NCBI GenBank assembly: GCA_009779195.1
Contig: WRET01000026.1
Coordinates: forward strand, 1-42,807
Source: Micrococcales bacterium
GTDB lineage: Bacteria; Actinomycetota; Actinomycetes; Actinomycetales; Cellulomonadaceae
DNA length: 42,807 bases
Direction of reading: 5' to 3'
Shown here: positions 16,214 through 25,177 of the stretch, one piece after another
Numbering within the stretch: the stretch's first letter is position 1
How the letters are laid out: every line of letters starts with the position of its first letter
Notes under the pieces: generated by a model
What the model saw: only the letters and a program-made list of their open reading frames with translations
What the model was told of the DNA's origin: nothing
The model's database searches: none
Position numbers and translations under genes: made by a program

Positions 16214-17403
16214 CCAGCGTCCAGACCAGCACCACGGCCTGAGGTCCTTGCCCGCACCAGGTTCGCAGCCCAGGTGCCCACCACGACCAAGCCCACCACC
16301 GTCACCCCGATACCTGTCGAGGTGACGAACCCCCAGCTCGCACCGTTGTGGTCGATCACCCAACCGACGCTCGGCGCCCCCATGGTGCTGCCCACAGTCA
16401 AGGCGGTACCCATCCACCCGAGGGCCTCGCCGCGCCGGTGCTCGGGCACCAGCTCGGTCATCCGGGTCGTCACCGCCGCGAGGGTCGGTGCGCACGGCAC
16501 ACCGGAGACGAACAGCACGACCGCGAGCCACACAGGGACCGGCGCCAGGGCCGCTGGGGTGATCAGCAGCACGAACGCTGTCATCAGCACCACCGGGGAC
16601 CACCGGCGGCGCATACCGGCGTAGGCCAGCCCGCCGACCAGCGACCCGGCCGACCAGCACGCCACGACCCACCCGATGTCGCCGGGCCGTCCTGCCTCGT
16701 TGAGAGCAGCCAGGATCGACACGTCCACCCCCACGAAGATCACCGCCATGGCCGCGAACAGACCTAACATCCCCGCCACCCCCACGGCCGACGACGAGCC
16801 AGCCGCGGCGGGCGTGGCAGTGCCCTGGGTGCTGCGCGTCGGGGGGTTCACGACCATCAGCGCCACCGCGGAACCCACCGAGACCACCGCGAGGACGACC
16901 AGCGCCACGGCGCTCGACAGCCCGGTGGCCAACACCACCGCCAGCAGCGGACCGACCATCCAGGTGACCTCGTTGCCGACCGCGTCGAGGGTGAAGGCTG
17001 TCTCGCGCTGGCTGTCTCGCACGAGCACCGCCAACGACTGGCGGGTCACCGAGTATGCCGGGACCAGCAGCACCCCGCCGACGAACGCCGCGACCACCAG
17101 GCCGGTGAACTCCAGGAACGGCGCGACCAGCCAGGCCCCGGCGCCCACCAGCGACAGCACCATAGCCCGCCGCAACCCCTGGGTGTCGACCGCACGTCCG
17201 CGCCACGGCGCCCCCAGCCCTTGGCCCACGGCCAGCGCAGCAGTGACCAACCCTGCTTCGGCGTAGCTGCGGCCCAGGGCGCGCACGGTGTGCAAGGTCA
17301 GCACCAGCCCGCACATGGAGTGCGGCAGACGGGCGAAGAACCCCAGCACGAGCAGAGGTACGACGCCACGCTCGCGCAGGACGCCGTAGCCGGACAGACG
17401 CAT
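16156..17403 (-). CDS. Major facilitator superfamily transporter
   Basis: A 415-residue membrane protein with about twelve hydrophobic helices. The ATG at 17403 (MRLSGYGVLRERGV) gives a first helix at residues ~14-35; the much longer upstream reading frame lacks homology. GRAVDTQGLRRAMVL matches the MFS loop 2-3 signature G..aDr.GrR, and a mirrored ELVPEHRRGEALGW loop is present in the second half. The substrate is unknown; this type (few charged residues in the helices, LPHSM in helix 1) is usually annotated as a drug or small-molecule efflux transporter. It ends inside the DUF1844 coding region. Confidence 0.8.
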   Translation of the reverse strand: MRLSGYGVLRERGVVPLLVLGFFARLPHSMCGLVLTLHTVRALGRSYAEAGLVTAALAVGQGLGAPWRGRAVDTQGLRRAMVLSLVGAGAWLVAPFLEFTGLVVAAFVGGVLLVPAYSVTRQSLAVLVRDSQRETAFTLDAVGNEVTWMVGPLLAVVLATGLSSAVALVVLAVVSVGSAVALMVVNPPTRSTQGTATPAAAGSSSAVGVAGMLGLFAAMAVIFVGVDVSILAALNEAGRPGDIGWVVACWSAGSLVGGLAYAGMRRRWSPVVLMTAFVLLITPAALAPVPVWLAVVLFVSGVPCAPTLAAVTTRMTELVPEHRRGEALGWMGTALTVGSTMGAPSVGWVIDHNGASWGFVTSTGIGVTVVGLVVVGTWAANLVRARTSGRGAGLDAGHDTGPVSLSPGPSPGASG

Positions 17404-17517
17404 GGAACCATCATCGCGCGAGGGCCTCAGGGCGGGCCAAACAGTTTCGTACGGCGTTGGGTACCTGCACGGAGTTGGGTCCATGCTGGTACATGACACG
17501 TTCGACGAGGAGGACTC

Positions 17518-17913
17518 ATGGAGAAGCGCAGTTTCGACCCGGGCCAGTTCACCGACGCGGTCAGTGACATCGTCTCGATCCGCCGGGTGTACGGCGAGGC
17601 GTACCAGCGCGGCGACACCCTCGTGATCCCTGTGGCCAAGGTGATGGGTGGTTCGGGGACAGGCTCTGGCGGGGGCTGTGGAGATTCCGAGGCCGGGGGC
17701 GGTGGCGGGTGCTTCGCCACCCGTGTCCGTGCGACCGGCGTTTTCGTCGTCGATGACGAAGGGGTCCACTGGCATCCAGCGTTCGACCTCAACCGTGCGG
17801 TGTTCGTCGGCCAGATCGTCCTCGGGGCGGCAGTCATCACGGCTCTCGGCGGGCTGGGCCTGCGCCAGGCCGTCGAAAACTTCAGCGTGCGCCGGATGCT
17901 CTGGCGTCGCTGA
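17518..17913 (+). CDS. GerW/YtfJ-like family protein
   Basis: A 131-residue protein with ATG 17518 behind GAGGAGGA. The N-terminal third, VYGEAYQRGDTLVIPVAKV, then a Gly-rich run and VRATGVFVVDDEGVHW, follows the GerW (YtfJ) pattern, in which a Gly-rich loop links two strands. In Bacillus GerW is needed for spore lysozyme sensitivity; non-sporulating actinobacteria carry homologues of unknown function. Here the Gly-rich region (residues ~45-62) contains two Cys, which is unusual. The C-terminus has a hydrophobic helix (FVGQIVLGAAVITALGGLGL), so the protein may attach to the membrane. Confidence 0.7.
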   Translation: MEKRSFDPGQFTDAVSDIVSIRRVYGEAYQRGDTLVIPVAKVMGGSGTGSGGGCGDSEAGGGGGCFATRVRATGVFVVDDEGVHWHPAFDLNRAVFVGQIVLGAAVITALGGLGLRQAVENFSVRRMLWRR

Positions 17914-17997
17914 CCCGGCCCGCGCGTACTGACACACAACGGACACCAGACCAGCACGTCAGCGCCACCAACGTACACAGAACGTCCTGATCGTTCC

Positions 17998-18003
17998 TAT
18001 ACG
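17998..18003 (+). promoter_or_regulatory. Candidate -10 giving a leaderless ABC mRNA
   Basis: TATACG (17998-18003) ends 8 nt before the ATG at 18012. No ribosome-binding site precedes this ATG. A transcript starting at or next to the A of the ATG, as often seen in actinobacteria, would explain both facts. The -35 region is not clear. Confidence 0.4.
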
Positions 18004-18011
18004 CTCCCTGC

Positions 18012-18965
18012 ATGAGCCTCCGCGGCGATCCCCCGCTCCCTGATGGTCCCGGCCCGGTCACATCGTCGGGGATCGTCGTGGAGAACCTCAGACGGCACTT
18101 CGGCACGGTCCGTGCGGTCGACCGGGTGTCGTTCACCGCTCCGGCTGGCAAGGTCACCGCCCTGGTCGGCCCGAACGGCTCCGGCAAGACGACGCTGCTG
18201 CTCGTCCTGGCGGGGCTGCTGCAGGCCGACGCAGGGACGGCGACCGTCGCCGGGTGGGACATGGCGCACCACAGCAGGCGGGCGCGGGCTGTGGTGGGGT
18301 GGATGCCCGACGTCTTCGGCACGTGGGACACGTTGACGTGCACCGAGATCCTCACCGTGTACGGGCGGGCGTACCGCATGAGCGACGAGGCGGCACGCTC
18401 GCGGGCCGACGAGCTGCTCGACCAGCTGTACCTGTGGGACCTGGCCGACCGACCGGCCCGTGTGCTGTCACGGGGGCAGAAACAGCGTCTAGGCCTGGCC
18501 CGGGCACTGATCCACGACCCGCAGGTCCTGCTGCTGGACGAACCAGCCTCAGGTATGGACCCCCGCTCGCGTATCGAGCTGCGCCAGACCTTGCGGTCGC
18601 TGGCCGCCAGCGGCAAGACCGTGCTGGTGTCGTCGCACATCTTGTCCGAGCTGGAAGAGGTCTACGACCACGCGGTCTTCCTCTCACGGGGCCGTACGGT
18701 AGACGTGGAGGCACAACCCCAGGTCGAGCGGCGGTGGCGCCTGGTGGCGACCGACCCTTCGGCACTGCACTCGTTCCTGGCCGACAAGGCGATCACGCTC
18801 GACACCGTCACGGACTCGCAGGTGGTCGTCCGGCTCACCGACGAGGACCAGGCCGTCGCTCTGGTCAAGGACGCGGTGGCCGCTGGGGTCCCGTTGCACA
18901 CTGTCGCCCCGGTCGCCGGGCAGCTGGAAGAAACGTATCTGTCGTTGGCTGAGGAGCGGGTGTGA
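18012..18965 (+). CDS. ABC transporter ATP-binding protein
   Basis: A 317-residue ATPase. The Walker A is GPNGSGKTT (about residue 56), the signature is VLSRGQKQRL, Walker B LLLDEPASGMDP and the switch region VSSHILSEL. The order and the MDPRSR motif place it in the ABC-2/drug-exporter or lipid-type subfamily. The last ~85 residues form the usual C-terminal extension of that group. The permease gene overlaps its stop by 4 nt, so the two form a simple two-gene exporter. The substrate is unknown. Confidence 0.9.
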   Translation: MSLRGDPPLPDGPGPVTSSGIVVENLRRHFGTVRAVDRVSFTAPAGKVTALVGPNGSGKTTLLLVLAGLLQADAGTATVAGWDMAHHSRRARAVVGWMPDVFGTWDTLTCTEILTVYGRAYRMSDEAARSRADELLDQLYLWDLADRPARVLSRGQKQRLGLARALIHDPQVLLLDEPASGMDPRSRIELRQTLRSLAASGKTVLVSSHILSELEEVYDHAVFLSRGRTVDVEAQPQVERRWRLVATDPSALHSFLADKAITLDTVTDSQVVVRLTDEDQAVALVKDAVAAGVPLHTVAPVAGQLEETYLSLAEERV

Positions 18966-20269
18966 GCACCAAGCTGGATACACCGACCACGCCGAGGCCC
19001 AGCGGCCGTCTGGCCGACACGTGGAGCCTGTCGCTGCACGGCCTGCGGACCGTCGTCGACCTCGAGCTGCGCCAACGGGTGCGTTCACGGCGGTGGACGG
19101 TCGCCCTCGTCGCCTGGTTCGTCGTCATCGGAGGGTTGACCACGCTCATCGTCACCGCGGTCAGCTCGACCGACTCGTCAGACACGAGCCCCGGGGCGCT
19201 GGCGTTCGGGACCATCACGCTCCTCGTCCTCGGGATGGGCCTGCTCATCGCTCCGGCCTTCACATCGACCTCCATCAACAACGACCGGATGGCGGGCACG
19301 CTGGCCACCCTCCAGGCCACACCCCTGACCCCGGCGGAGATCGTCGTCGGCAAGCTCGTCGCCGCCTGGTGCGCAGCGGCGGTGTTCTTGGTCACAGCAC
19401 TGCCGTTCATCGTCTGGACGACGCTGCTGGGCACGATCTCGGTGTGGCAGGTCATCGTCTGCTTCTTGGTGGTCCTCACCGAGGTGGCTGTGGTGTGCGC
19501 AGTCGGGATCGGCTGCTCGGCGTTGTTCAGCCGTGTCGCCATCTCCACAGTCGCCTCCTATCTCGTCGTCACGTGCCTGTGCCTGTTCACCGTGATCGTC
19601 CCGGTGCTCGCGACAACCCTCGTGGTGGACGAAACACCCACCTACCGCATCTACGGCCTGCCCCCCGAGGTGGCCCAGGAGTGGGAGCAGGAACGCAGGC
19701 AGTGGTACGCCGACGACCAGGCTGGCCTGCTCATGGCACCGGTCGACCGCTGCACCTGGTACGACTACGCCGCCGGCTCCGCCCGGTGGGACGAGGAGTA
19801 TTACTACTACGACGGCACGGAGATCCACACCGAACGTGTGTGGTGGATGGTGGTGCCGAACCCGTTCGTCGTGGTCGCTGACTCTGCTCCGCTGCCGTCG
19901 TTGGATGGCTCCAGCCTCTCCGACTACGTCGTCCGTTCAGGGGACCCGCTGGCAGGTATCCGGCTCTCGGTGCGCGAAGCTGCCCAAGGACCTGACCTCC
20001 AGATCGACAGGTGCATCGACCTCTACCGGCAGATGGGGTACAACATCACCCACGACCCGGTCACCGACGTCAGTAGAGCCACGCGACCGGGGAGCACCGA
20101 GCCGGACTACGTCAGCCCCGTCAGACCGAAGGTCACCGAGACCGGCGCCCCTGTGTGGCCGTGGGGGCTGGGCGCCAACCTGCTGCTCGCTGCGGCGAGC
20201 GTCTGGCTGGCGGTGCGGCGTCTGGCGGTCCCGTACAGGACGCTGGCCAAAGGCACCCGCGTCGCCTGA
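18962..20269 (+). CDS. ABC-2 type permease
   Basis: A 435-residue membrane protein (GTG start, GTGA overlap) with about six transmembrane segments. There are five in the first half (residues ~48-220), then a large extracytoplasmic domain (about 225-400, Tyr/Asp-rich with DEEYYYYDGTEIH and two Cys that could form a disulphide), and a last helix near 405-420. The motif FTSTSINNDRMAGTLATLQATPLTPAEIVVGK is the conserved ABC-2 permease segment. It pairs with the ATPase at 18012. Its stop TGA abuts the stop of convergent priA at the palindrome TGATCA. Confidence 0.85.
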   Translation: MSTKLDTPTTPRPSGRLADTWSLSLHGLRTVVDLELRQRVRSRRWTVALVAWFVVIGGLTTLIVTAVSSTDSSDTSPGALAFGTITLLVLGMGLLIAPAFTSTSINNDRMAGTLATLQATPLTPAEIVVGKLVAAWCAAAVFLVTALPFIVWTTLLGTISVWQVIVCFLVVLTEVAVVCAVGIGCSALFSRVAISTVASYLVVTCLCLFTVIVPVLATTLVVDETPTYRIYGLPPEVAQEWEQERRQWYADDQAGLLMAPVDRCTWYDYAAGSARWDEEYYYYDGTEIHTERVWWMVVPNPFVVVADSAPLPSLDGSSLSDYVVRSGDPLAGIRLSVREAAQGPDLQIDRCIDLYRQMGYNITHDPVTDVSRATRPGSTEPDYVSPVRPKVTETGAPVWPWGLGANLLLAAASVWLAVRRLAVPYRTLAKGTRVA

Positions 20270-21004
20270 TCAGCCAGCGACGTCCAACGCCTCAGGGAGG
20301 GTGAATGCACCGGCATACAGGGCCTTGCCGACGATCGCGCCTTCCACACCGGACGGGACCAGGGCCCGCAGGGCTCTCAGGTCGTCCAGCGTGGACACAC
20401 CGCCGGAGGCGACGACGGGTGCGTCGGTGCGTTCGCACACCTGGCGCAGCAGGTCCAGGTTGGGGCCGCGCAAGGTGCCGTCCTTGGTGACGTCGGTGAC
20501 GACGTAACGTGCGCACCCTGCTTCGTCCAGACGTGCGAGCACTTCCCACAGGTCGCCGCCTTCTTGGGTCCAGCCACGCGCGGCGAGGGTGGTGCCGCGC
20601 ACGTCCAGACCCACAGCGATCTTCTCGCCGTGCTCGGCGATGACGTCAGCGGTCCAGTCCGGGTCTTCCAGCGCGGCGGTGCCCAGGTTCACCCGGGTGG
20701 CCCCGGCACCCAGGGCGCGGGCAAGGCTCGCGTCGTCGCGGATACCACCGGAGAGCTCGACGTCCACCCCGGCGCCGACGAGGAACGCGGTGACCTGCGC
20801 CAGGCGCGAGGCGTTGTCACCACGGCCGAAGGCCGCGTCCAGGTCGACCAGGTGCACCCACTGCGCCCCGGCGGACTGCCACGCCAGCGCAGCGTCGAGG
20901 GGGTCGCCGTACGACGTCTCCGAGCCGGCCTCGCCCTGGACCAGGCGCACAGCCTGGCCATCGGCGACATCGACGGCGGGGAGCAAGATCAGACGGTCGT
21001 TCAT
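20270..21004 (-). CDS. priA: Phosphoribosyl isomerase (HisA, bifunctional PriA type)
   Basis: A 244-residue TIM barrel. ATG 21004 is chosen because AAGGAG lies 7 nt before it; an ATG at 21031 overlaps the hisH stop but has no such site. [55 protein letters not shown] and PVVASGGVS are hallmarks; the two Asp in PAVD and TDVTKDG are the catalytic acid and base. Actinobacterial members of this exact pattern catalyse both the HisA (ProFAR) and TrpF (PRA) isomerisations, so a dual role in His and Trp synthesis is likely. It ends back-to-back with the ABC permease. Confidence 0.9.
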   Translation of the reverse strand: MNDRLILLPAVDVADGQAVRLVQGEAGSETSYGDPLDAALAWQSAGAQWVHLVDLDAAFGRGDNASRLAQVTAFLVGAGVDVELSGGIRDDASLARALGAGATRVNLGTAALEDPDWTADVIAEHGEKIAVGLDVRGTTLAARGWTQEGGDLWEVLARLDEAGCARYVVTDVTKDGTLRGPNLDLLRQVCERTDAPVVASGGVSTLDDLRALRALVPSGVEGAIVGKALYAGAFTLPEALDVAG

Positions 21005-21027
21005 GACGACGCTCCTTGGGTTCGTGG

Positions 21028-21657
21028 TCATCTCAACGTGGCGACCCAGTTGCGCAACAGCGCAGATCCTGGGTCGCCAGACTTCTCCGGGTGGAACTGG
21101 GTCGCCGACAACGGCCCGTTCTCCACAGCTGCGACGAACGGGCCTGAGTGGTCAGCCCAGGTCACCAACGGGGCCCGCCGGGGTCCTGGTTCCATGGGGA
21201 ATGATCGGGCAGCGTAGGAGTGAACGAAGTAGAACCGTTCGTCACCCACCCCTTCGAACAGCACCGACCCAGGTGGGGCGCTCACCGTCGACCAGCCCAT
21301 ATGGGGGACCACCGGGGCTTGGAGCCGGTCGACGACACCAGGCCACTCCCCCAGCCCGTCGGCGGCGACGTCGTGCTCGACCCCCCGGGCGAACAGCACC
21401 TGCATCCCCACGCAGATACCCAGCACAGGTCGCCCCCCGGCCAGCCGCCGGTCGATGATCTGGTCACCACCCACGGCGCGCAGCCCTGCCATCACCGCTG
21501 CGAACGCACCGACCCCAGGGACGACCAACCCGTCAGCGGCTTCGGCAGCGGCGCGCTCAGCGGTCAGCTCGACCTGCGCACCGACCCGTTCCAGGGCCTT
21601 GAGAGCCGACCGGACGTTGCCAAACCCATAGTCCAGGACGACGACACGAGGCTGCAC
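21028..21657 (-). CDS. hisH: Imidazole glycerol phosphate synthase glutaminase subunit
   Basis: A 209-residue class I glutamine amidotransferase, GTG start. [16 protein letters not shown] opens the domain, VVPGVGAF precedes the oxyanion region, GICVGMQVL carries the nucleophile Cys, and TQFHPEKSG has the catalytic His and Glu. With HisF, which is not in this window, it makes imidazole glycerol phosphate and AICAR. It lies just upstream of priA. Confidence 0.95.
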   Translation of the reverse strand: MQPRVVVLDYGFGNVRSALKALERVGAQVELTAERAAAEAADGLVVPGVGAFAAVMAGLRAVGGDQIIDRRLAGGRPVLGICVGMQVLFARGVEHDVAADGLGEWPGVVDRLQAPVVPHMGWSTVSAPPGSVLFEGVGDERFYFVHSYAARSFPMEPGPRRAPLVTWADHSGPFVAAVENGPLSATQFHPEKSGDPGSALLRNWVATLR

Positions 21658-21669
21658 GGGCTAAGGGTA

Positions 21670-21692
21670 CCCGGACGGCCCTGGCATCCGGG
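21670..21692 (-). terminator. Possible hairpin between lipoprotein gene and hisH
   Basis: CCCGGA (21670-21675) pairs with TCCGGG (21687-21692), loop 11 nt; a competing GGCCC/GGGCC pairing exists in the same stretch. It could be a weak terminator of the lipoprotein gene, or mean nothing. Confidence 0.3.
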
Positions 21693-21718
21693 CCAGACTC
21701 CACCAACAGCGGTGCTGC

Positions 21719-22189
21719 CTACTCGTCCCAGAACACGCCGACGAAGCGGATCCCGTCCTGGTCGGACACACTGACCTCGAGGTGCTTGCCACCGTCGTAG
21801 GTGCCGTCGAAGGCCCAAGCCACCGACGTGAGAGCAGTCTTCTCGCCCTTGGCGCCGACCTGTGCGAGCGCGGTGTCGTAGAAACCCACCACGTCGGACA
21901 TCGATGCGGTCGACTCCAGCGCCACCATACCCGGCACGGAGGCGACCACCGTAGCCCCCGGTGGGGTCATACGAGCCGCCATGCCACCTGCCTGGGCGTT
22001 GCCCTGGTTCCCGCCGCCCTGGTCCCCTCCACGCTGGTCTGGGCCACCCTGGTTCTCGCCGCCCTGGTCCATCCCGACGATGCCCGGCCCGCCACCGGTC
22101 CGGTCGGAGGTGTTGCCAGAGCTCTGGCAGGCACCCAGACCGAGGGAGACGGTGAGCGCGAGCGCGGCGAACAGGGCTTTCTTCATCAT
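21719..22189 (-). CDS. Small secreted lipoprotein with Gly/Gln-rich linker
   Basis: A 156-residue protein. The ATG at 22189 is chosen because GAGGAAC precedes it and it gives a proper signal peptide: MMKKALFAALALTVSLGLGAC, with lipobox LGAC and the lipidated Cys at about residue 21. A low-complexity linker (repeats of GGxxQGG, Asp/Asn/Arg variants, residues ~35-65) follows. The C-terminal ~80 residues (GATVVASVPGMVALESTASM, then DVVGFYDTAL) look like a small globular domain that I do not recognise. It lies between hisH and the other his genes, which says little about its job. Confidence 0.7.
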   Translation of the reverse strand: MMKKALFAALALTVSLGLGACQSSGNTSDRTGGGPGIVGMDQGGENQGGPDQRGGDQGGGNQGNAQAGGMAARMTPPGATVVASVPGMVALESTASMSDVVGFYDTALAQVGAKGEKTALTSVAWAFDGTYDGGKHLEVSVSDQDGIRFVGVFWDE

Positions 22190-22265
22190 GGTGTTCCTCT
22201 GGTGAGCGTGGTACCGACGTGCCATCAGCCTATGTTGGCCGCCGCGGCCAACAAAACAGCCCTGG

Positions 22266-22871
22266 TCAGTGCTTACGGCCGCGCCAGGCAGCTTTGCTGA
22301 TCAGGCGCAACGCCTCGAATCGGGAGATACCAGCGCTGGGGACGGTGCCTTCCAGGTCGGCAGGAGTGGTGTCGCCGAGCAAGAGGTCTTCGAGGACAGC
22401 AGGGCCTTCGTCGAGAAACAGGCCGGGGGCGACAACCTGGTCACCGCGCACACCATGGGACCACACACCAGCCTCGATCGAGCTGTCACGGCGTTCCAGG
22501 AGGACCAGCTGGGTGCCCGGGAGCATCCGCGAGACGTTGGCCGCGGCGGTGGATGCGGTCGTCGGGTCAGCAAGGACGGCGAGCGACCCGGCGTTCGAAC
22601 CGACCGCGTCAGCGTGCACCCCAGCCAGGACGCACACTGCCGCCAGCGGTTCGGCGGCGACGACCGGCGTGAGCAAGATTGCGATGGTCACCGGCTCGTC
22701 CAGGTCGGCTGGCGTGTCCGGCGCAGGCTCGGGGGTCGGCTCGCCGAGGAGCTTGTCCATACCGCTGAGGTCGTCGGGGACGACGAGGCTGGACAGGTCG
22801 TCAGGGACGACCACACCGTCCAGGCCGTCGGGGACCCACTCGTCGTCGCGGTCGGGCTGGTCAGTGGTCAC
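22266..22871 (-). CDS. Hypothetical protein in the his gene cluster
   Basis: A 201-residue protein read from GTG 22871 (AGGAAC nearby), 13 nt after the hisB stop, so it is likely co-transcribed. The N-terminal ~60 residues are acidic and hold the repeats VVPDDLSSL and VVPDDLSG. The rest (IAILLTPVVAAEPLAAVCVL, VVAPGLFLDEGPAVLEDLLL) is an alpha/beta-looking domain with no motif I can name. It ends in a basic SKAAWRGRKH. The conserved place next to hisB in related genomes is an expectation, not something I can check. Confidence 0.65.
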   Translation of the reverse strand: MTTDQPDRDDEWVPDGLDGVVVPDDLSSLVVPDDLSGMDKLLGEPTPEPAPDTPADLDEPVTIAILLTPVVAAEPLAAVCVLAGVHADAVGSNAGSLAVLADPTTASTAAANVSRMLPGTQLVLLERRDSSIEAGVWSHGVRGDQVVAPGLFLDEGPAVLEDLLLGDTTPADLEGTVPSAGISRFEALRLISKAAWRGRKH

Positions 22872-22884
22872 GGCGCTGTTCCTG

Positions 22885-23487
22885 TCACAACGTTCCTTTG
22901 GTGGACGGCACACCCACGACCCGGCCGTCTGGTGCGACGGCCGCACGCAGCGCCCGGGCGAACGCCTTGAACTGGGCTTCGACGATATGGTGCGGGTCAC
23001 GCCCGGCGAGGACCCGCACGTGCAGGGTCAGGCCGCCGTGGTGCGCGACCGACTCGAACACGTGCCGGGTGAGCGACCCGGTGAAGTGCCCGCCGATGAG
23101 GTGGTGCACCTGTTCGTCGCTCTCGCCGGTGTGCACCAGGTAGGGGCGGCCAGAGACGTCCACGACTGCTTGGGCCAGGGCCTCGTCCAGGGGCACCGTC
23201 GCCTCGCCGTAACGTGCGATACCGGCTTTGTCCCCCAGGGCCTGGCGCAGGGCCTGGCCCAAGCAGATCGCCACGTCTTCGACAGTGTGGTGGGCGTCGA
23301 CGTCAGTGTCGCCGGTCGCCCGGACCACCAGGTCGACCAGCGAGTGCCTGCCCAAGGCGGTGAGCATGTGGTCGTAGAAGGGGACGGTCGTGGTGACCTC
23401 GGTCTTTCCCGTGCCGTCCAGGTCGAGCTCGACGTGCACGGCGGACTCGGCCGTCGTGCGGTCGACCACTGCGGTGCGGTGCTTCAC
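22885..23487 (-). CDS. hisB: Imidazoleglycerol-phosphate dehydratase
   Basis: A 200-residue monofunctional IGP dehydratase (dehydrates IGP to imidazole acetol phosphate). The paired metal-binding motifs DAHHTVED (residues ~64-71) and [12 protein letters not shown], plus FYDHML and GGHFTGSL, are intact. The ATG overlaps the hisC stop by 4 nt (ATGA), so the two are translationally coupled. Length and motifs are normal. Confidence 0.96.
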   Translation of the reverse strand: MKHRTAVVDRTTAESAVHVELDLDGTGKTEVTTTVPFYDHMLTALGRHSLVDLVVRATGDTDVDAHHTVEDVAICLGQALRQALGDKAGIARYGEATVPLDEALAQAVVDVSGRPYLVHTGESDEQVHHLIGGHFTGSLTRHVFESVAHHGGLTLHVRVLAGRDPHHIVEAQFKAFARALRAAVAPDGRVVGVPSTKGTL

Positions 23488-24599
23488 TGGTCCACCACCT
23501 CGTCCAGGGCGGTCCCGAAAACCGCCATCTCGTCAGGTGTGCCGATCGACACCCGCAGCCACCCAGCGGGACCGACCTCACGCACCAGCACACCACGGTC
23601 GAGCAAACCCTGCCAAAGTGCGTGAGCGTCGTCGAACACGCCGAAGAGCACAAAGTTCGCGTCCGAGTCGCACGCTGTCAGGCCCCTGGCACGAAGATCC
23701 TCTACCCAACGGTCTCGTTGCGCACGCAGCTCACCGACCTGTGCCATCAGCTCTGGGGCGTGGCGCAGGGCCGCCCGGGCGACCGCCTGGGTCACCGCCG
23801 ACAGGTGGTAGGGCAGACGTACGACGCGCAGGGCGTCCACCAGCTCGGTGGCTGCTGCCAGGTACCCGACCCTGGCTCCGGCCAGGCCGAACGCTTTGGA
23901 CATCGTCCGCACGACCGCCAGGTGCCGGTGCTCGGCGAGCAGCTCGGTGGCTGACGGTGTGCCAGGGCGGCGGAACTCGCCGTACGCCTCGTCGACCACC
24001 ACGACGCACCCACCTGGTACCCCGGCGGCGGCGTCGAGCACCGCACGTGCCGTGGCCACCGGCAGGGCCGTACCTGTGGGGTTGTTGGGGCTGGCCAGCA
24101 AGACCACCGACGGGCGCACCTGGTCGACCAACGCGGTGGCGTGGTCGGGGTCCAGCGTGAAGTCTTCGGTGCGGCGCCCAGCGACCCAGGTGGTGAAAGT
24201 GTCGCGGGCGTACTCGGGGTACATGGAGTACGTCGGCGCGAAGCTCAGCACTGTGCGCCCTGGGCCCCCGAACGCCTGCAAGACGTGCAGCATGACCTCG
24301 TTCGACGCGTTCGCCACCCAGATCCCGCCAGGGTCCACCCGGACCCCGGACTCGGTGGCCAGGTAGTCAGCCAGCTCGGTGCGCAGCGCCAGGAAATCCC
24401 TGTCCGGGTAGCGGTTCAGCCCCTGTGCCGTGGTGCGGACCGCCTCGGCGATGTCGTCGACGACGGCCGCGCTGGGTGGGTACGGGTTCTCGTTGGTGTT
24501 GAGCAGCACCGGCACGTCCAGCTGGGGTGCCCCGTAGGGGTTCAGCCCAACCAGCTCAGGTCGCAGGGGCAAGGTCACGTTGTCGATTCTAGAGACCAT
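23484..24599 (-). CDS. hisC: Histidinol-phosphate aminotransferase
   Basis: A 371-residue PLP aminotransferase of fold type I. The ATG at 24599 ([20 protein letters not shown]) matches the family start; in-frame ATG 24626 is an alternative. [50 protein letters not shown] and the Lys motif [15 protein letters not shown] follow in order. It transaminates imidazole acetol phosphate. Unusually, a VanZ-like gene separates it from hisD; the gap to that gene is 29 nt. Confidence 0.94.
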   Translation of the reverse strand: MVSRIDNVTLPLRPELVGLNPYGAPQLDVPVLLNTNENPYPPSAAVVDDIAEAVRTTAQGLNRYPDRDFLALRTELADYLATESGVRVDPGGIWVANASNEVMLHVLQAFGGPGRTVLSFAPTYSMYPEYARDTFTTWVAGRRTEDFTLDPDHATALVDQVRPSVVLLASPNNPTGTALPVATARAVLDAAAGVPGGCVVVVDEAYGEFRRPGTPSATELLAEHRHLAVVRTMSKAFGLAGARVGYLAAATELVDALRVVRLPYHLSAVTQAVARAALRHAPELMAQVGELRAQRDRWVEDLRARGLTACDSDANFVLFGVFDDAHALWQGLLDRGVLVREVGPAGWLRVSIGTPDEMAVFGTALDEVVDQ

Positions 24600-24628
24600 C
24601 GGCCACCGGACCTCATCAGCGTCCATCC

Positions 24629-25177
24629 TCACGGCGCCGTCACCTCCGGGTGGACCCTGGGACGACGCAGCGCCCACAACCTGTACACCGCCAGGCACAC
24701 CGCAGTCCCCAGGGCGGCACCGCAGGAGTTGGCGACGATATCGCGCACGTCAGTCACCCGGCCGGGGATGCCCAGCTGGGCCGTCTCGATGAAGCACGTG
24801 AGCAGCACACCTGCGACGATGACCCACCACCAGCGCGAGCGTCCGACGAGCGGCACCCCGAGCAGCCCCAGCGGGACGAACATCACCACGTTGGCCGCCA
24901 GCTCCAACCGCGGTTCGGTCACCCACCCCGTGCCGGCGAACCGGTGCAAGAACTGCATGATGTACCAGATCGGGCTGTGCCCGCCTTCGGTCGCCGGGGT
25001 GAGGGTCACCACAGCGACCGCCAGCAAGTACACCGTCATGGCGGCAACCAGAGCGTGCCTGGAGTACCGCCGTGTCTCGCGGGTGCTGCCCGTGGTGCGC
25101 GTACCGGGCTCGTCGCCGCGGCGTTCAGCACCTTCGGCGGTGCTCGCGGCACGCCCCGGCGGGCGTTGGACTGTCAC
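24629..25177 (-). CDS. VanZ-like membrane protein
   Basis: A 182-residue protein with a charged N-terminal tail (about 40 residues) and four hydrophobic segments. The VanZ family marks are [19 protein letters not shown] and the [20 protein letters not shown] loop. VanZ raises teicoplanin resistance in enterococci; most homologues are uncharacterised cell-envelope proteins. The GTG start overlaps the hisD stop as GTGA, so it is embedded in the his operon. Confidence 0.85.
   Translation of the reverse strand: MTVQRPPGRAASTAEGAERRGDEPGTRTTGSTRETRRYSRHALVAAMTVYLLAVAVVTLTPATEGGHSPIWYIMQFLHRFAGTGWVTEPRLELAANVVMFVPLGLLGVPLVGRSRWWWVIVAGVLLTCFIETAQLGIPGRVTDVRDIVANSCGAALGTAVCLAVYRLWALRRPRVHPEVTAP

Noticed and set aside
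17404-17946. Upstream extension of the MFS reading frame (about 180 extra codons)
   Set aside because: It lies antisense to the GerW-like gene, has no membrane or family signal, and the ATG at 17403 gives a normal MFS start.
20270-21031. priA starting at the ATG that overlaps the hisH stop (21031)
   Set aside because: The downstream ATG at 21004 has a strong AAGGAG at 7 nt and gives the family N-terminus; the upstream one adds nine residues with no family match.
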